NCBI GenBank assembly: GCA_030272155.1 | Contig: CP126200.1 | Location: 930,001-994,000 of the forward strand | From: Tetradesmus obliquus | Taxonomy: Eukaryota; Chlorophyta; Chlorophyceae; Sphaeropleales; Scenedesmaceae | Length of the DNA: 64,000 bases | Direction of reading: 5' to 3' | Shown: piece after piece, positions 1 through 11,958 of the stretch | Numbering within the stretch: position 1 is the stretch's first letter | Layout: the number at the start of each line of letters is the position of its first letter | Program-made: the position numbers and the translations under genes | The notes under the pieces: generated by a model | Database searches by the model: none | What the model saw: the letters and a program-made list of their open reading frames with translations, nothing else | Told to the model about the DNA's origin: nothing

Positions 1-2007
1 GAATCATCTTGCTGCTCGTCCTCGCCCCATCCACACTTGAGTGCACGCAGCAGGGCTGGGCCTACACTGAGCAGCCACCCCCGCAGCATCGGCAGTGCCA
101 GCTGAGTGTCAAGGCCACAAGCGCTCACTGTGCTGCCTGGTGGGACCGCCAGCATGCAGAGGCGCTGCATCAGCTCGCCCGCTGCCGACAGCAGGTACAG
201 CTCAGGAGCCAGCAGCTGCAGCTGCACCAGCGTCTGCATCAGCGGCAGCCACTGCCGCGCCTGCAGCGACGGTTGCCGCATACTGCTGCTGCCGCTCCTG
301 CTGCTGCTGCCGACATGCCTGCCAGCCTTGTTCGCAAAGAAGTGCTGTGACACAAGGGCACCTGCCAAGCTGCACGCCACAGCAGCACGCCAAACTGGGT
401 CTTCCTTTTGCCCGGGATGCCTGCCGCGTACGCGCTGCCAACCTGACAGCCCCACTGCAGCCAGCAGCTCAAAATGGCTGGCCTCTACAGGCAGCCGCCG
501 CTTGTGGCGGGCCTGCGGCTGCTGTCGCTGCCCAGATGCAGCGGCTGCTGCTGCAGCAGAGGCCTCAGGCACTGATACCGCCATTGGGGACACACCGCTG
601 CGCTGCTCATGAAGGTCCCAGGTGAGCAGCGCCAAGTGCAGCAGCGACAGCTGCAGCAGCGCTGGCGACACCAGCAGCTCCTGGGTGCTGTCGCCGCTGC
701 TGCTGCTACCGCCGCCGCCGCTGCTGCCGCCAAACCCCATGATCTCTTTGGCCAGCAACTCGTTGAAGTCTGAGCACACATTTCTGCACCAAGTGCAGTA
801 CATATCTAATGCGTCAAGCTCCAGCATGCTGACATCCCCGCTGCTGACAATGCCACGGGCAGGAGATGTGATACTGCGGGCACTGCCACTGCTGCTGTTG
901 CTGCTGCTGCTGCTGCTCCTGCTGCTGCTGCCAGTGCTACTGCTGCCAGTGCTGCTGCTGCTGCTGTTGCTGCTGCACCCGCAAACCTGCAGCAGCGCTA
1001 CCGACAGCTTGACCATGGGCAGTACAGCAGGTGCTAGGGCCTTGCCAAGCAGCTTCTTGCCAGGCCAGGTCACCCACACTATGTCCACCATCAGCAGCAT
1101 GCCTTCTGCAAGGCTGAGTAGGGCATAGCGCTGCACTGCGCTGAGCTGCTGCTGCTGCTGCTGCTGCTGCTGGGACAGCAGCTGCTCTATGATAGGCGCG
1201 ACACGGGCCACAGCAGACAGCAGGCCTGCAGAAGCAGCAGGCGCCAGATCACGTCAGCTGCAGCATGCACACACATGCATTACTTGGCAAGCATGCCCAG
1301 ATCCCAGATCCGGATGGTTACAACTGGAATGTGCGGGAGTGCCAGTGGGCACGAGCATCACAAGGCTGCACCATGCTGCATTACGGTGTAAGCTATATGG
1401 CAGCTCAATCCACAGCGTCACTGCTCTGCTTCAATGATCTGCAGCATGAACATCTTCCACCGCTGCCACAGCACAGCTGCTCTGCATGCATGGCTCTGCC
1501 AGAAAGCCCGGCGCCACACACAAACCTCAAGTGCTTACCAGAGCTTGCCAACTGTGTGCTCATCTTGATGCGGGTTGCCATAATGCCGCCTTGGGCTTCT
1601 GGCACTATGGCACTGCACCAGAACTGCATGCATGCTGCCAGCGCGACACACAGCAGTCCCAGGTGGTGCATGGCTGCTGCATGCTGCTGCAGGAGGCTGC
1701 TGGCATCTACACCGCACAGATGCTCCAGTCCTGCTGCGATCAGCTCTGAAAATGCCATGAGCATGCTGTCTGATGGTTGTTCCAAGGCAGATAGCAGCTT
1801 CTGCTTCTCAATGCTGCCCAGCCTGGCGCCTTGCACCCAGCTCGCCATCTTCAGCACCTCGTGCTCCTCATTGATAGTGCCAGCCATACCGGAGGAACGG
1901 CATGCTGTAAACAGGCTTAGCAGACTGTCCGCAGCGGCAGCAAGCTTGCTGTGCCGACTGCTGCCCACTGCCAGTCGTTCAAGTAGGACCTCGTAATCAC
2001 TTGCCAT
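1..2007 (-). CDS. Family A paralogue 1 (A1), helical Leu/Ser-rich protein, partial
   Basis: I do not recognise this family. The ATG at 2007 opens exon 1 (1539..2007), which ends at a GTAAGC donor in phase 1. Exon 2 starts at 1225 after a CTGCAG acceptor and stays open to the window edge, so the C-terminus is missing. The protein is predicted to be mostly helical, with Leu/Ala-rich segments separated by poly-Ser and poly-Gln linkers coded by CTG/CAG runs, for example around 890-970 and 1141-1171. Segments such as QELLVSPALLQL and RQWLPLMQTLVQLQLLAPEL recur in A2 at 7824-11496. No signal peptide or catalytic motif is visible. The exon phases and the shared reading frame with A2 make coding status firm, although function is unknown. 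A SAP-like motif at the A2 C-terminus may also exist here beyond the window. Confidence 0.65.
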
Positions 2008-2499
2008 TATGATGGTCAATATATTCAATTTAATCTTGTGTGATCGAGAACAACATATACCCAGGAGGCACTCGGAACAGGAAACCATCATAGATCTAGA
2101 GCAACCGCTGACGACGCCGAGATGACCAAAAAGTGGTTGCGCTGGTCGGGGAGATACTTGATGTGGCTATGAATGGCATACAAACTCTTCTATTGCTCAA
2201 ATCTGTTGCGAAAAAGCGCTTCAAGCAGCCCTTAAGCAACCTGCGATTCTGCAGCAAGGGCCTTGCTGTGCGGTACATGTGCTCCCCAGCTAACTTCACT
2301 TGTTGCCAGCAACAACGTGTCACTACAGCAACATTCATTCTTCAAAGCAAAGCTTCAAGGCAACACCACGTAGAACAGAACTAGTTCGTAATGAAGCAAG
2401 ATTGTTTTCCCGCCAAAAGTGAAGGCCCCTCTTCAGAGTCTGGACGACGGGCCTCCAAGAAAATCTTACTGAAAAGCATCATCTCGTTGATTGCATCCA
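2008..2499. other. Intergenic stretch between A1 start and Rh stop
   Basis: Both flanking genes are on the minus strand, so this holds the Rh 3' UTR and the A1 promoter. I see no gene. The one notable site is an E2F-like palindromic box at 2405-2418, listed separately. Confidence 0.5.
2405..2418. promoter_or_regulatory. E2F/DP-like consensus box
   Basis: The bases TTTTCCCGCCAAAA match the canonical E2F/DP site TTTCCCGCC and are nearly palindromic. The box lies about 400 bp upstream of the A1 start codon and about 80 bp past the Rh stop. A chance match is possible; it is the only full consensus I noticed in the window, and neither the cyclin nor the kinesin promoter shows one. Confidence 0.3.
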
Positions 2500-5400
2500 T
2501 CACAGCTGGGTTGAGTGCTCTGCCTCCTCCTCCTCCTCGCACTCCGCCCAAAACACAGAGTCCTCGAACATCTTTCCAGCAGGCAGCACCTGCGGCAGCA
2601 GAGGGGGATTGAATTCAACTCTTTTATCAGCTAGCCAGCTTGCTGTGAGGTTGGTTAGACAAATCGAAACGGAAGAAAGAGACGGTCCTTCAGCTTCCAG
2701 CCTGCGTGAGCACTCAGGCCAGGCGTGCCCTTCCACTCGCTATGCATCATCATGAATGAATCGTGTTCAGTGTCAAGGGTTGCAGGAAAGCACGCTGTGC
2801 AGAGCACGATGCATCAATGTGCGCAGGTTGGCTGGCAGCTGCCCCATTGCAGCTGCTCCTGCTCCTCTGCAGTATGGAGCCTCCATCAGTCAGCATCAAA
2901 ATTGACTTGAACATTGCCGCTTTTGGCAAGCGGCTTCTTGCAGCCTATCATCAGCTACTCATGTCATTTTGTCGTATGCATACAGAAATGTGTAATCATA
3001 CACAGCAAAGCAACACAACACAAACATGTCACACATACCTGAGCAGCAGGGTCCAGTTTGGTGATGATCAGGCCAGTGGCCGCTCCTCCCATCAGAGCCA
3101 TGCCCAGACTGCAGCCCAGCGCTGCCAACTGGTACAGGTACGTCCTGCAGCAAGGTTGAAGCATGCATCGGGGGAGTTAAACCTGCCACGAACAAGAGCC
3201 CAGCCAGCCGATGCGGCGCTCATGAAGGCGGAGTGTTGTCGGCACGGCCCGGCTGACGCACATGTGCGCTGCGACTGGAGCAGCAGTGCGGCGCTGCCTA
3301 CTGCAGTTCCCAGCTGTCAACGGCATGCGCTGCAGCACATCAATGCAGACACAGCACTAGTCGAGGGCGCACTCCCCTACGGAACATGACACAGCCTTCA
3401 AAAGGAAATGCACCACCAAAATGTGTTTGAGTTGTAAGCAAAAGCTGACCTCCAGCTCTCTGCTTACCTGCTGCCATGATCAAGGAGCACACTTTTATTG
3501 GCAGCAGCAGCCAGCACAGAAGCCAGGGCCGCTGCCAGTCCCCCAAACACACCCGGCAGGCCGTGTAGGTTGTGCACTCCGCATGTGTCCCTGAGACCAA
3601 TGCAGGACTCCAGTTTGGGGCTGAGTTTGACGTAGCCGCAAGTGCTGATGGCTCCTGCAAGGAGGCCGATTACTAATGCACCTGCAGGAGGAGGTCAACA
3701 GGGAAGGCAAAGGGGTTTTCACTGACCCATTCAACATTTTTGTTGAGACATTACTTAGTTGCTGCAGCCGCGGGATCATTGCAGAAGGCGGGAGGCCGTT
3801 GACAGGGAAGGCACAATATGGGTGCAACAGGTCAAGGCAAACAACACAGGGATGTTGTGGACAGGGACAGGGCTCATTATCATATATATGTATATGTGTG
3901 CGCATACACACGCACCCATGGGCCAAGCATAGCAATGCTCTGCTAACAGCAGGCAGCACTGATGCTCAGCAGGCGCAGGCCGCCCTTGCCATTACCTTGC
4001 CAGTTCAAAATAAATCAAGTGTTTATTTTGTCATTCAGTTCTTTTTGTATCATTAATTCACCTCCAGGTGCTATCTTCAGGTTTGCTGCTGAGCCGACAG
4101 CCACGCCTCCTGCCAGCGTGGCGTTCTGGATGTGCACCATGTCCAGCTTGCCTTCAAAGGCTGCTGAGCACGCAAACGCTGACAGGCAGGCGCCAAGGAG
4201 GGACAGCACTGTGTTCACAACACAGAAGAACTGCGTCTGGGCAGGAGCCTCCGTCTGCAGCACAGCAGCAGCAGCAGCAGCAGCAGCTAAGGAGGCAGCG
4301 GCAGCAGCCTTGTTTGGAAATGCATCTGGGTCAGATGCCATTTCAAATGGACGCTAGGTTGTAAATTATGAAATAGATTTGAGTCAATGCCACATTTGTG
4401 AGTACACTTCAGACCAAAGGTGGACCATCCGGCGTTTAAAAGTATGAGCTTACCGTAACATCAGGGTTGGAGGCCAGTGCTCCATTGAAGCTTGGCCAGA
4501 AGATGAAAAGAAAGATGGTGCCTATCATTGCGGTGATGTCGGAGTTGTAGCTGGCCCCATTCTTGGCATGGCTGGATCCTGAGCCTTCAGAGGCCACAAA
4601 CATGGCAACTGCCAGCCCAAAGTAGGCGCCAAAGGCGTGGATGGACATGCTCCCTCCTGCATTGACATAACAACATACATTTTCTTACGTAAGAGAGTGC
4701 CATGTGAGCGTTGCAGTGATTGCAGATCACGACATGACAATTTTCACCCAACAGCGCAAATCGAGGGAGTCTGTCACTCCGCTGCTGCTGCTGCTGCTGC
4801 TGCTGCAGTTGTTGCTGGTACATGTGCTGCCCAGGCCTCAGTGAATGAAAAGTGTACAACAAAACACAACACATGAAAGTGCAAAGGAAAGAAAGCATAC
4901 AGAACTTGCTTACATCCTTTGTTACATTCAAAAGTCAAACTTGCTTGTTTCACATTACGTTGTTTGACTGGTGTGCCCTCTCACCAATGTCCAAGGCCTT
5001 GAAAACGTCAAAGACAAGCTTCTGATTGAGTGCATAAATGGGAACCTCCAGCAGCACCATCCACAGCAGCTGCCCAGGGCTGGCCTTGCCCAGCACCGCC
5101 CCAAAAGATATCATGGCAGCACCAGCGCAGAAAGCGGCATCTGCAAAACAAAGGTGAATACATCATATTATAAGGTTGACAGCTGTATTGGTTGATGAAG
5201 GAATCAGATGCTTGCATGCACGGGGTGGTGGCCTTGCCCAGCACTGCCCCAAATGGTGCCATGGCAGCACCAGCGCATCACTGCAGCAACAGACTGGCAG
5301 CCCCCTCAGAGCATCAGAGGAGCGTGAGCGGGGCTCTCCTGGTCTAGCATTGCTTGAATTATGCGCAGCTATACATTCGCCTTGTTCTTTTTGCAGTCTA

Positions 5401-6068
5401 GGGCAGCATAGTAGCGTCATATTACACTAGGGTACCCACCAATGAGCAGGGGCAGGTCCAGCTCGATTTTGCCGCTCTTGGGTGGCCGGCCATCCTCTGG
5501 CCACAGGAACTGCTGAATGGCCCCGCCCACCTGCAGCCAGACACAAGGCAACACACGTGTTCCATCATCACTGTCAACCAAGTGATTGATGCCAAAGCAG
5601 CAGGCACAGCACAACAAAGAAACTGCTGGATGGCCCCACCCACCTACATGCGTGACAAGCGGCATGTCACAGTGTTTGCTCGATGTACCAATGATAGTTG
5701 AGCGAAGCAGCATGCAAGGCACAATCAAGCATCAACCATGGTACTGCACTGGGACATATTTGCTGCTGTCATAGGACTGTGCAGCAGCAAAACATAATCA
5801 TCATCATCTTGAGTACCCTAATATCCTCACCCCCGCTGCCCACCAGCAGATTTACTGTCATCGCCAGGGCAGACAGCAACGAATGTGAAGCGGCACTCTA
5901 GAACCCTACTCCCCAGCAGCCGCCACCCACCAGCAGGTACACTGTCATCGCCAGCGCAGACAGCAGGAAGTTGAGCGCCACTGCGCTGTAGCTGTAGCGC
6001 TTGAGGAAGGTCATCAGGAAGCCAAATCCCACAAAGATCATCACCATGACATGGATGAACCTGTGTTT

Positions 6069-6105
<37 letters not shown>

Positions 6106-6696
6106 GTGCCTCAGGTAGGGTGGTGATCATCAAGCAGGAAGACAGGCGAAGAAGACTGCTCGGCGTCTAGCGCGACGACCTTAGTTGAGTGAGTGTAACA
6201 GCTAAGCCTTGATTCGCTTCATGACATGTGATCAGACAGGACTGCTACTAGGGTTTTGTGACTCCTGTGGTGACGAGGGGTTTTACAAGCAAATGAAAGG
6301 CCGGTGCGGCAACAGAAGGCATCCCGAAGCATGTCCAGCAAACAAAGAACAGGCAGTGACTGGAACAGCTACTGCCAGGTTACTGACCAGTCAACTAACA
6401 TCCTGCTAGTCATCAGCTGCAGGTTCGCAGGGAGGTGCAGTGCTGCTGACAATCCTTGGAACCCCTGGCCATAAAGCGATAACAAACAACCAGCTGCCTC
6501 AAGGCGGCGCCTACCACATGTAGTACTGGTTGACGTGATCGTCTGACGCCTTTGTTGGAGCGTATGTGATAGCGAAACTGAATCCAACCAGCAGCAGAGC
6601 AGCTGCTGCTGCCAGAGGTGCCGCAAAGCTGGTGCGGAGCTTCCATCCTGGCACTTTGCCTTCGTGATTCGATAGAGGCACGTAAACGTCTCCCAT
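2500..6696 (-). CDS. RHP1: Rh-type (Rhesus-like) ammonium/CO2 channel protein
   Basis: Nine exons splice in frame to 454 residues: 6515..6696, 5931..6060, 5440..5530, 4985..5140, 4454..4656, 4062..4254, 3468..3681, 3039..3144 and 2500..2589. All introns are GT..AG. Length and content match eukaryotic Rh proteins: an N-terminal membrane segment, [46 protein letters not shown] (pore His near residue 193), [18 protein letters not shown], and [13 protein letters not shown] (second pore His near 355-358). The C-terminus carries the typical MFEDSVFW segment followed by an acidic run. Rh proteins form trimeric membrane channels for NH3 and probably CO2; the Chlamydomonas homologue RHP1 is linked to growth at high CO2. 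The gene sits between A1 and A2. Introns 2, 3 and 4 contain decayed copies of neighbouring exon ends. Confidence 0.93.
5223..5287 (-). repeat. Exon-4 echo inside Rh intron 3
   Basis: This stretch repeats with few mismatches the 5' part of Rh exon 4 (about 5075-5140), including the bases coding for FGAVLGKA and the stretch around its acceptor. It is about 85 bp from the true exon and its reading frame is broken. Confidence 0.7.
5615..5660 (-). repeat. Exon-3 echo inside Rh intron 2
   Basis: About 45 bases repeat the acceptor and first codons of Rh exon 3 (5500-5545), with the shared core CTGGATGGCCCCACCCACCT against CTGAATGGCCCCGCCCACCT. The copy lacks the AG acceptor followed by an open frame. 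Confidence 0.65.
5828..5880 (-). repeat. Exon-2 echo inside Rh intron 2
   Basis: This repeats the 3' end of Rh exon 2 and its donor (5918-5970): the bases coding for [12 protein letters not shown] are present with several substitutions. It lies downstream of the real exon in gene order. Confidence 0.7.
6061..6102. repeat. CAG/CTG run in Rh intron 1
   Basis: An uninterrupted CAG-type run lies directly upstream of the exon 2 acceptor, so on the minus strand it forms a CTG-rich tract where the polypyrimidine tract is expected. Confidence 0.6.
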
Positions 6697-7823
6697 CGGC
6701 TCAGGGCAGCGAACAAATGCTGGGAGCTTTGAACCGAAGGTGATTGCGTTCGCACGTGGGCAACCCTAACAGTTGCTGAAGCAATTAAGCGACTTCAGCG
6801 ATGCTGAGAAAAATAGAAAGCACGAGTTCATGATCTGCATCTTTGCAGCGACTTGCTAGTGGAACACTTCGTCACAACAGAAGTCGCGAAACCCTAATTG
6901 CAGGCCTGCCTGATATCGCGTCTTGAAGCGACTCAGGGCTTAGCTTTTACACTCATTCAATTGTGGTCGTCGCGATGGACGCTTAAGAGCCTTTGTAGCC
7001 TGTCTTGCTGCTAGCTGGTTACCACCCAAGCCGAGGGGCGTTGCTGCTGCTGCTCCCAACGCAAACTTTGAAGACGGCAGCACACTGTACACACACAATG
7101 ACCTGCCTGCTGCCCAACTGCACACCGCAACTACTAGCAAGTGCTAGGCGGCACGTCACTGCATCGTGCCCCAGTTCCACCTGCACTTGGCGCTGCCGCC
7201 CGGGTGGCACACCTAGCGAGAGGCCGCTGCCTTGGCTGCTGCCTTGCCGGCCGCCTTGCCAGCTGCGGCCAGCTGCTTGCAGGCGGGCTTGTGCTGCTGC
7301 CAGTGCGCAAGCTGGCAGGCACGCGAGCAGTACCTGCAGCCAGCACATGCAGCAGGCAGCAACATCAGTCAGCCAGAACCTACTCCAAGCAGTGGATGTC
7401 CGGCATCTCAGACTACTGCAGCAGCTGTCGACCTTTGACAGTAGTACTGCTGGCAACAGCAGCAAGGCACAAGCTCCAGTGTGTCCCGGGTACGGGTGCA
7501 GCCTTTGAGTTTTAGCCCAGAATCGATAAGACGGTATTGATATAGTACAAATTATAGTAATACGCAAGATTGTAAGCCAGCTGGCCCCTGGTGGCTGAAG
7601 AACGCTAATACCATCCTCCCCCTAAAAGCAAAGTGCCCTGCATCTAGCGCTGCTCCCGTGTGGTGGACAATGATGTCACAGTCTCATAAACATGCGTGCT
7701 TGCCTTCAGCGACTCACTCTTTCAACCATTTGTCGGGTATCAATTGTCTGTACATATCAAAGATTGCAGAAAACGGCAGCTTCAACAGCACTGCCAAGTT
7801 CAACTGCTGCCTACTCACATCGC
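6697..7823. other. Region between Rh start and A2 stop
   Basis: This holds the Rh promoter and the A2 3' flank. Open frames exist on both strands around 7005-7567, but they are Cys/Ala/Leu-rich, lack splice context and show no family similarity that I can see. I therefore call no gene here. Confidence 0.4.
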
Positions 7824-9732
7824 TCAGCTGAGGCCCAGGTGGCCCACCAGCAGCGCCACCAGGTCACTCTTCTCAACAGCAACACCTGACACACCAAAAG
7901 CAGCCAGCAGCGCCTTCAGCTGGCGCACAGGCAGCGCGGCAGCAGCAGCGGCACTGCCAGGCAGCTCAAGGCCATCTGCTGCTGCAGCACCTGCTGTTGT
8001 GCTGCTGCTGCTGCTGCTGGCTCTTGGCTGAGGCGCTGCGCAGCCTTGCTGATGCATCCGGTCGCGTCCAGCAGTGTCTTGAGCGTGGCGACGCGTGTAT
8101 CGTGATGCAGGATGTTACTCGTGCCGACAGATTCACTCGGGCTTTGGATGTTGCAGGCCACCGCCCGACTTGTGACCAGCAGTGCCCGCCCCAGCAGCAC
8201 AAGCCAGCAGCGCTGCAGCACCACACCATCAATGGTTCTACTCTGCATGCTGCTGCCCCTGCCCCTGCTACCGCTGCTGGCTGCATCTGCTGCAGGCAGT
8301 GCGACCTGTGGCGCTTGCTGCTGTTGGTCTCGCTGCTGCGGCTGCGGCTGCTGAGCTGCAAAGGCACGCACCATGCTGACACCCAGGTGCAGGAAACCCC
8401 TCAGCATCAGGATAGTGTCCCAATCCCCTAAGCTGCCGTTTGCCTCAGCAAAGCGCACGCAGCACTTCAGGCCGGTGGTTGCTAGTGACCACAGCTGCAG
8501 GCCTGTGCGCTTTGGGTCTGCTGCTGCTGCTGCCCTAACGCCTGCGTCATGCGGCGCGGTGATCATCATGGCCACCACACAGGCGCAGGAAGCTTGCATC
8601 ATGGCAGGGGTCTCTCTTCGGTGGTTGACGTCTTCTGCAATGCTGCGTAGCGCTGCCTGCGTTGCACAACACAGGCGCCGTGCAGTAGTTAGCAGCAGCG
8701 AGCAAGACAGGCAGCTGATGTGGCACACAAAAGACAAGAGGGTATACTTACCTCTCATGGCGCCTTGTTCAGTTGCTTGGCGCATATGTTGCTGCTGTGA
8801 TGTGAACAGCAAACTACGCCGCATTGCAACAGCAACACCAAACTGCAGGTCTGCCACGCGGACTTAACCGCCAGGAAGAGCCAAGGGCTCAAAATGTTCA
8901 GCTACCCAGCTCACCTCCAGAGCTGTGCTGACAACCACTGGCTGCTCCAGTAGGATGCGGCCTGCCTCACTAGCCATGGCTGGGACATCCATCTGCATCG
9001 CCTGCGTATACAGCAGCTCTGTAACAGCAGACACAGCCACGCAGCAGACGAGGCAGACACGTCAATGTAGTTACGCGCACCAGCACATATCAGGAGTTGA
9101 TGGGTTAGCGCCAACAGTTGCCGACCATGATGGCAGCATACAATGGCGCAAGCAGGGGTCCAGTGCACAAACGAAGCACCAGGCAGCAACAGCAGTCTGA
9201 CATGCAAGATCCGGTTGCTAAGCAGCGAGTACACTGCAAGTGAGTTGGTTGCGCGCTTGTCCATGACTCTGCAGGCATGCCACGGCCAGCCACTCACCAG
9301 TTGGACACACTGTCTGCCGAAGCAGAGCACCTATGGCGAGGCCAAAGCCGCCGATGGCCCGCTGCTGGCTGCTCTCAATGCTGCCCGCGTCTGCAGCCGC
9401 AGATGCTGGCAGCTCCTGCAGCCCACGGCTAGAGGACATCACATACACAGGCCCACCCTGCTGCTGCCCCTCATCGCCCCAGCCGTACTCGATTGCACTC
9501 AGCACTGCTGGCCCCAGGCCAAGCAGGCACTGCCGCAGCACTGGCGGGCCCAACTCGCTGCGCATGCTGTCAAGGTCTATGGGACTGCCAGGCATCACGG
9601 CCAGTGTGCAGACATTGAACATGAGCTCGCATGCGGCTGGAATCAGGTACAGCTCCGGAGCCAGCAGCTGCAGCTGCACCAGCGTCTGCATCAGCGGCAG
9701 CCACTGCCGCGCTTGCAGCGGCGACTGCAGCA

Positions 9733-9777
<45 letters not shown>

Positions 9778-11496
9778 GGCTGCCGCGCTGCCCGGCAGCA
9801 CCATCTGCATACATGTACTTGAGCACAAGTGCTTTCGTTACGGTGCATGCTGTGGTGGCAGCTCGATCTAGATCCTTCTGCTGCCACTGATGCGAGCCCC
9901 GCACGCGCTGCCAACCTGGCAGCCCCACCGCTGCCAGCAACTCTAAATGGCTAGGCGCTACACGCAGCCGCCGCCTTTGAAGTGCTGGCTGCTGCTGCTG
10001 CTGCTGCTGCTGCTGTGGCTGCTGCCCTGGTGCATCACATGCTGCATAGGACTCCAAGGCAGGCACTGCGACTGCCACTGGGGACACACCGCTGCGCTGC
10101 TCCTGAAGGTCCCAGGTGAGCAGCGCCACGTGCAGCAGCTGCAGCTGCAGCAGCGCTGGCGACACCAGCAGCTCCTGAATGCTGCTGCTGCTGGTGCTGC
10201 TGCCCCTGTCCCTGCTAGCTAGCTCTGCGGCCATCAGGTCGCCAAACATGAAGCACACAGCGCTGCGCCACATGCAGCAAGCGTCCAGTGCGTCGACTTC
10301 TAGCATGCTCAACTCCTCGCTACTGACAATGCCACGGGCCGGAGCTGCATTCCTGCTGCTGCCACTGCTGCTGCCATCACTGCGTCTACCGCCACTGCTG
10401 CTGCTGCTGCTGCTGCTGCTGGATCCGCAAGCCTCCAGCAGTGCTACTGACAGCTTGATCATAGGCAGCACAGCAGGAGCGAGTGCCTTGCCCACTAGCT
10501 TCTTGCCCGGCCACCCACACGCTGTCCATCAGCAGCACCATGCCTTCTGCTAGGCTGATCAGGCAGTAGCGCTGTAGGACGCTGAGCTGCTGCTGCTGCT
10601 GAGACAGCAGCAGCTTCTCTACAACAGGAGCCACACGCGCCACAGCAGACAGCACGCCTGCAGGAGCAGCAACACCAGACCACATTAAAACAAGGAAGCA
10701 CACCCAACATGCACCTGTTGACGTGCTCGCCGCAGTTCTTTCGGGAATGTTAGGCGTCCAGACGAGTGCAAATAGTGCTGATACCCGGCGCGCAACACCA
10801 AGCTGCCCCACACTGCTGCTGTACCTCGTCACAAACATGGAACTCATCACAACAAACGTGGAACCCAGCATGACAAATATTGTCATCAGCCATGGAGTTC
10901 TGCCTCATGGCGTACTGCCTCAATGGGAACAGCTGGAACAGCAAGCAGGTGATGCTACGCGGTTGCTCTGTGTGCACAGCCCTTCAATAGCTGGAGCGAA
11001 ATACTACCTCCCTGTGACAGATATTTCAGCCGCTCACCAGAGCTTGCAAGCTGTGTGCTCATCTTGATCCGAATTGCCATCCCATTGTCTGCAGCGTTGG
11101 GCGCCATCCATGCACACCAGAACTGCACAGATGCTGCCAGCGCAACGCACAGCAGCCCCAGGTGGTGCATGGCTGCTGCATGCTGCTTTAAGAGGCTGCT
11201 GGCATCTACAACACACAGATGCTGCAGGCCTGCTGCGATCAGCTGTGAAAGTACCAAGATCATGCCGTCTGTTGGAGCTTCTACGCAAGCCAGCAGCTGC
11301 TGATGTTGCCCAGTCTCGCATCATGCACCCAGTTGGTGATCCGCAGCACATCATGCTCCTCGTTGATCGTGCCAGTCATGCCGGAGGAGCGGCATGTTGC
11401 GAGCAGGCTCAGCAGACTGTCGACAGCAGGCCTGCAGTGGCGACTGCTGCCGAGCCAGTCAAACAGAACTCCGTATGCTGGCACCTTGTCAGCCAT
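7824..11496 (-). pseudogene. Family A paralogue 2 (A2), frameshifted copy with SAP-like C-terminus
   Basis: A2 mirrors A1: exon 1 at 11038..11496 and exon 2 at 9298..10657, then A2-only exons visible at 8915..9018, 8752..8842 and 7824..8634. Compared with A1, exon 1 lost 7 nt near 11290-11300 (after RLGN) and exon 2 lost 5 nt near 10505-10515 (after VWVA). Each breaks the frame. Long open frames remain downstream, for example 425 codons from 10495. The last frame ends in LPVRQLKALLAAFG then VEKSDLVALL, which resembles a SAP motif (putative nucleic-acid binding). It is offset from the preceding exon frame near 8030-8057, so a third shift or an unseen intron is likely. Poly-Gln and poly-Ser linkers are expanded. 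It could still make a shorter protein from an internal ATG. Confidence 0.55.
9735..9776. repeat. CTG x 14 microsatellite
   Basis: Fourteen uninterrupted CTG units lie inside A2 exon 2, where they encode poly-Ser on the minus strand. Confidence 0.9.
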
Positions 11497-11958
11497 GCTT
11501 TGTGTAATACATGTAGAAAATAATTGTAAGGCTATGAGGCAGTGCGTGGACCAGATGCCTGTGCAGATCTAAAACCGCTGCAAACCTCGGACGGCGGCAC
11601 GATGGACGTCGCGTACCTTAAGCAGCATTGGAAGCTTCAAACATCGTCGAAGGTAAGACGATTGCAAGTAAAGCATCTTGTAGACATCTTCCGCATCCGT
11701 GCGCAATTGTTCAATGCCTCCGACAGCTTTGAAGCCACCTGCACTTTGCATCAAAACTATGCTCTACTGTGCCTTCGACTTCAGGAATGTGGAGTTGGTG
11801 CCTTAGTGCCGAGCAAGCACTTTTATCTCCCGAGAAAGGCCATGTTATCACAACAATGCTCACAGCTTCACATGATGCTGCACCAAACCCAGCAGCTGGC
11901 TATGTCACACTGCTTACAAAGTCAAGTCGAAGCTTTTAGTAACAAGTCCAATGCGCCA
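11497..11958. other. Intergenic; 3' flank of scaffold-like gene
   Basis: On the minus strand a TGTAA poly(A) signal (TTACA at 11914-11918 on plus) lies about 40 bp past the stop of the next gene. On the plus strand an ATG at 11602 followed by a good donor (AAG|GTAAGA at about 11652) looks like a lone first exon. No matching downstream exon is seen on that strand, so I do not call it a gene. Confidence 0.45.
11914..11918 (-). terminator. TGTAA polyadenylation signal
   Basis: The chlorophycean poly(A) signal TGTAA on the minus strand lies about 40 bp after the stop of the scaffold-like gene at 11959. Confidence 0.5.

Noticed and set aside
7005..7567. Overlapping open frames of 100-180 codons on both strands
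   Set aside because: Low-complexity Cys/Ala/Leu/Gln composition, no splice context, no start context and no family resemblance. CTG-rich DNA keeps several frames open at once.
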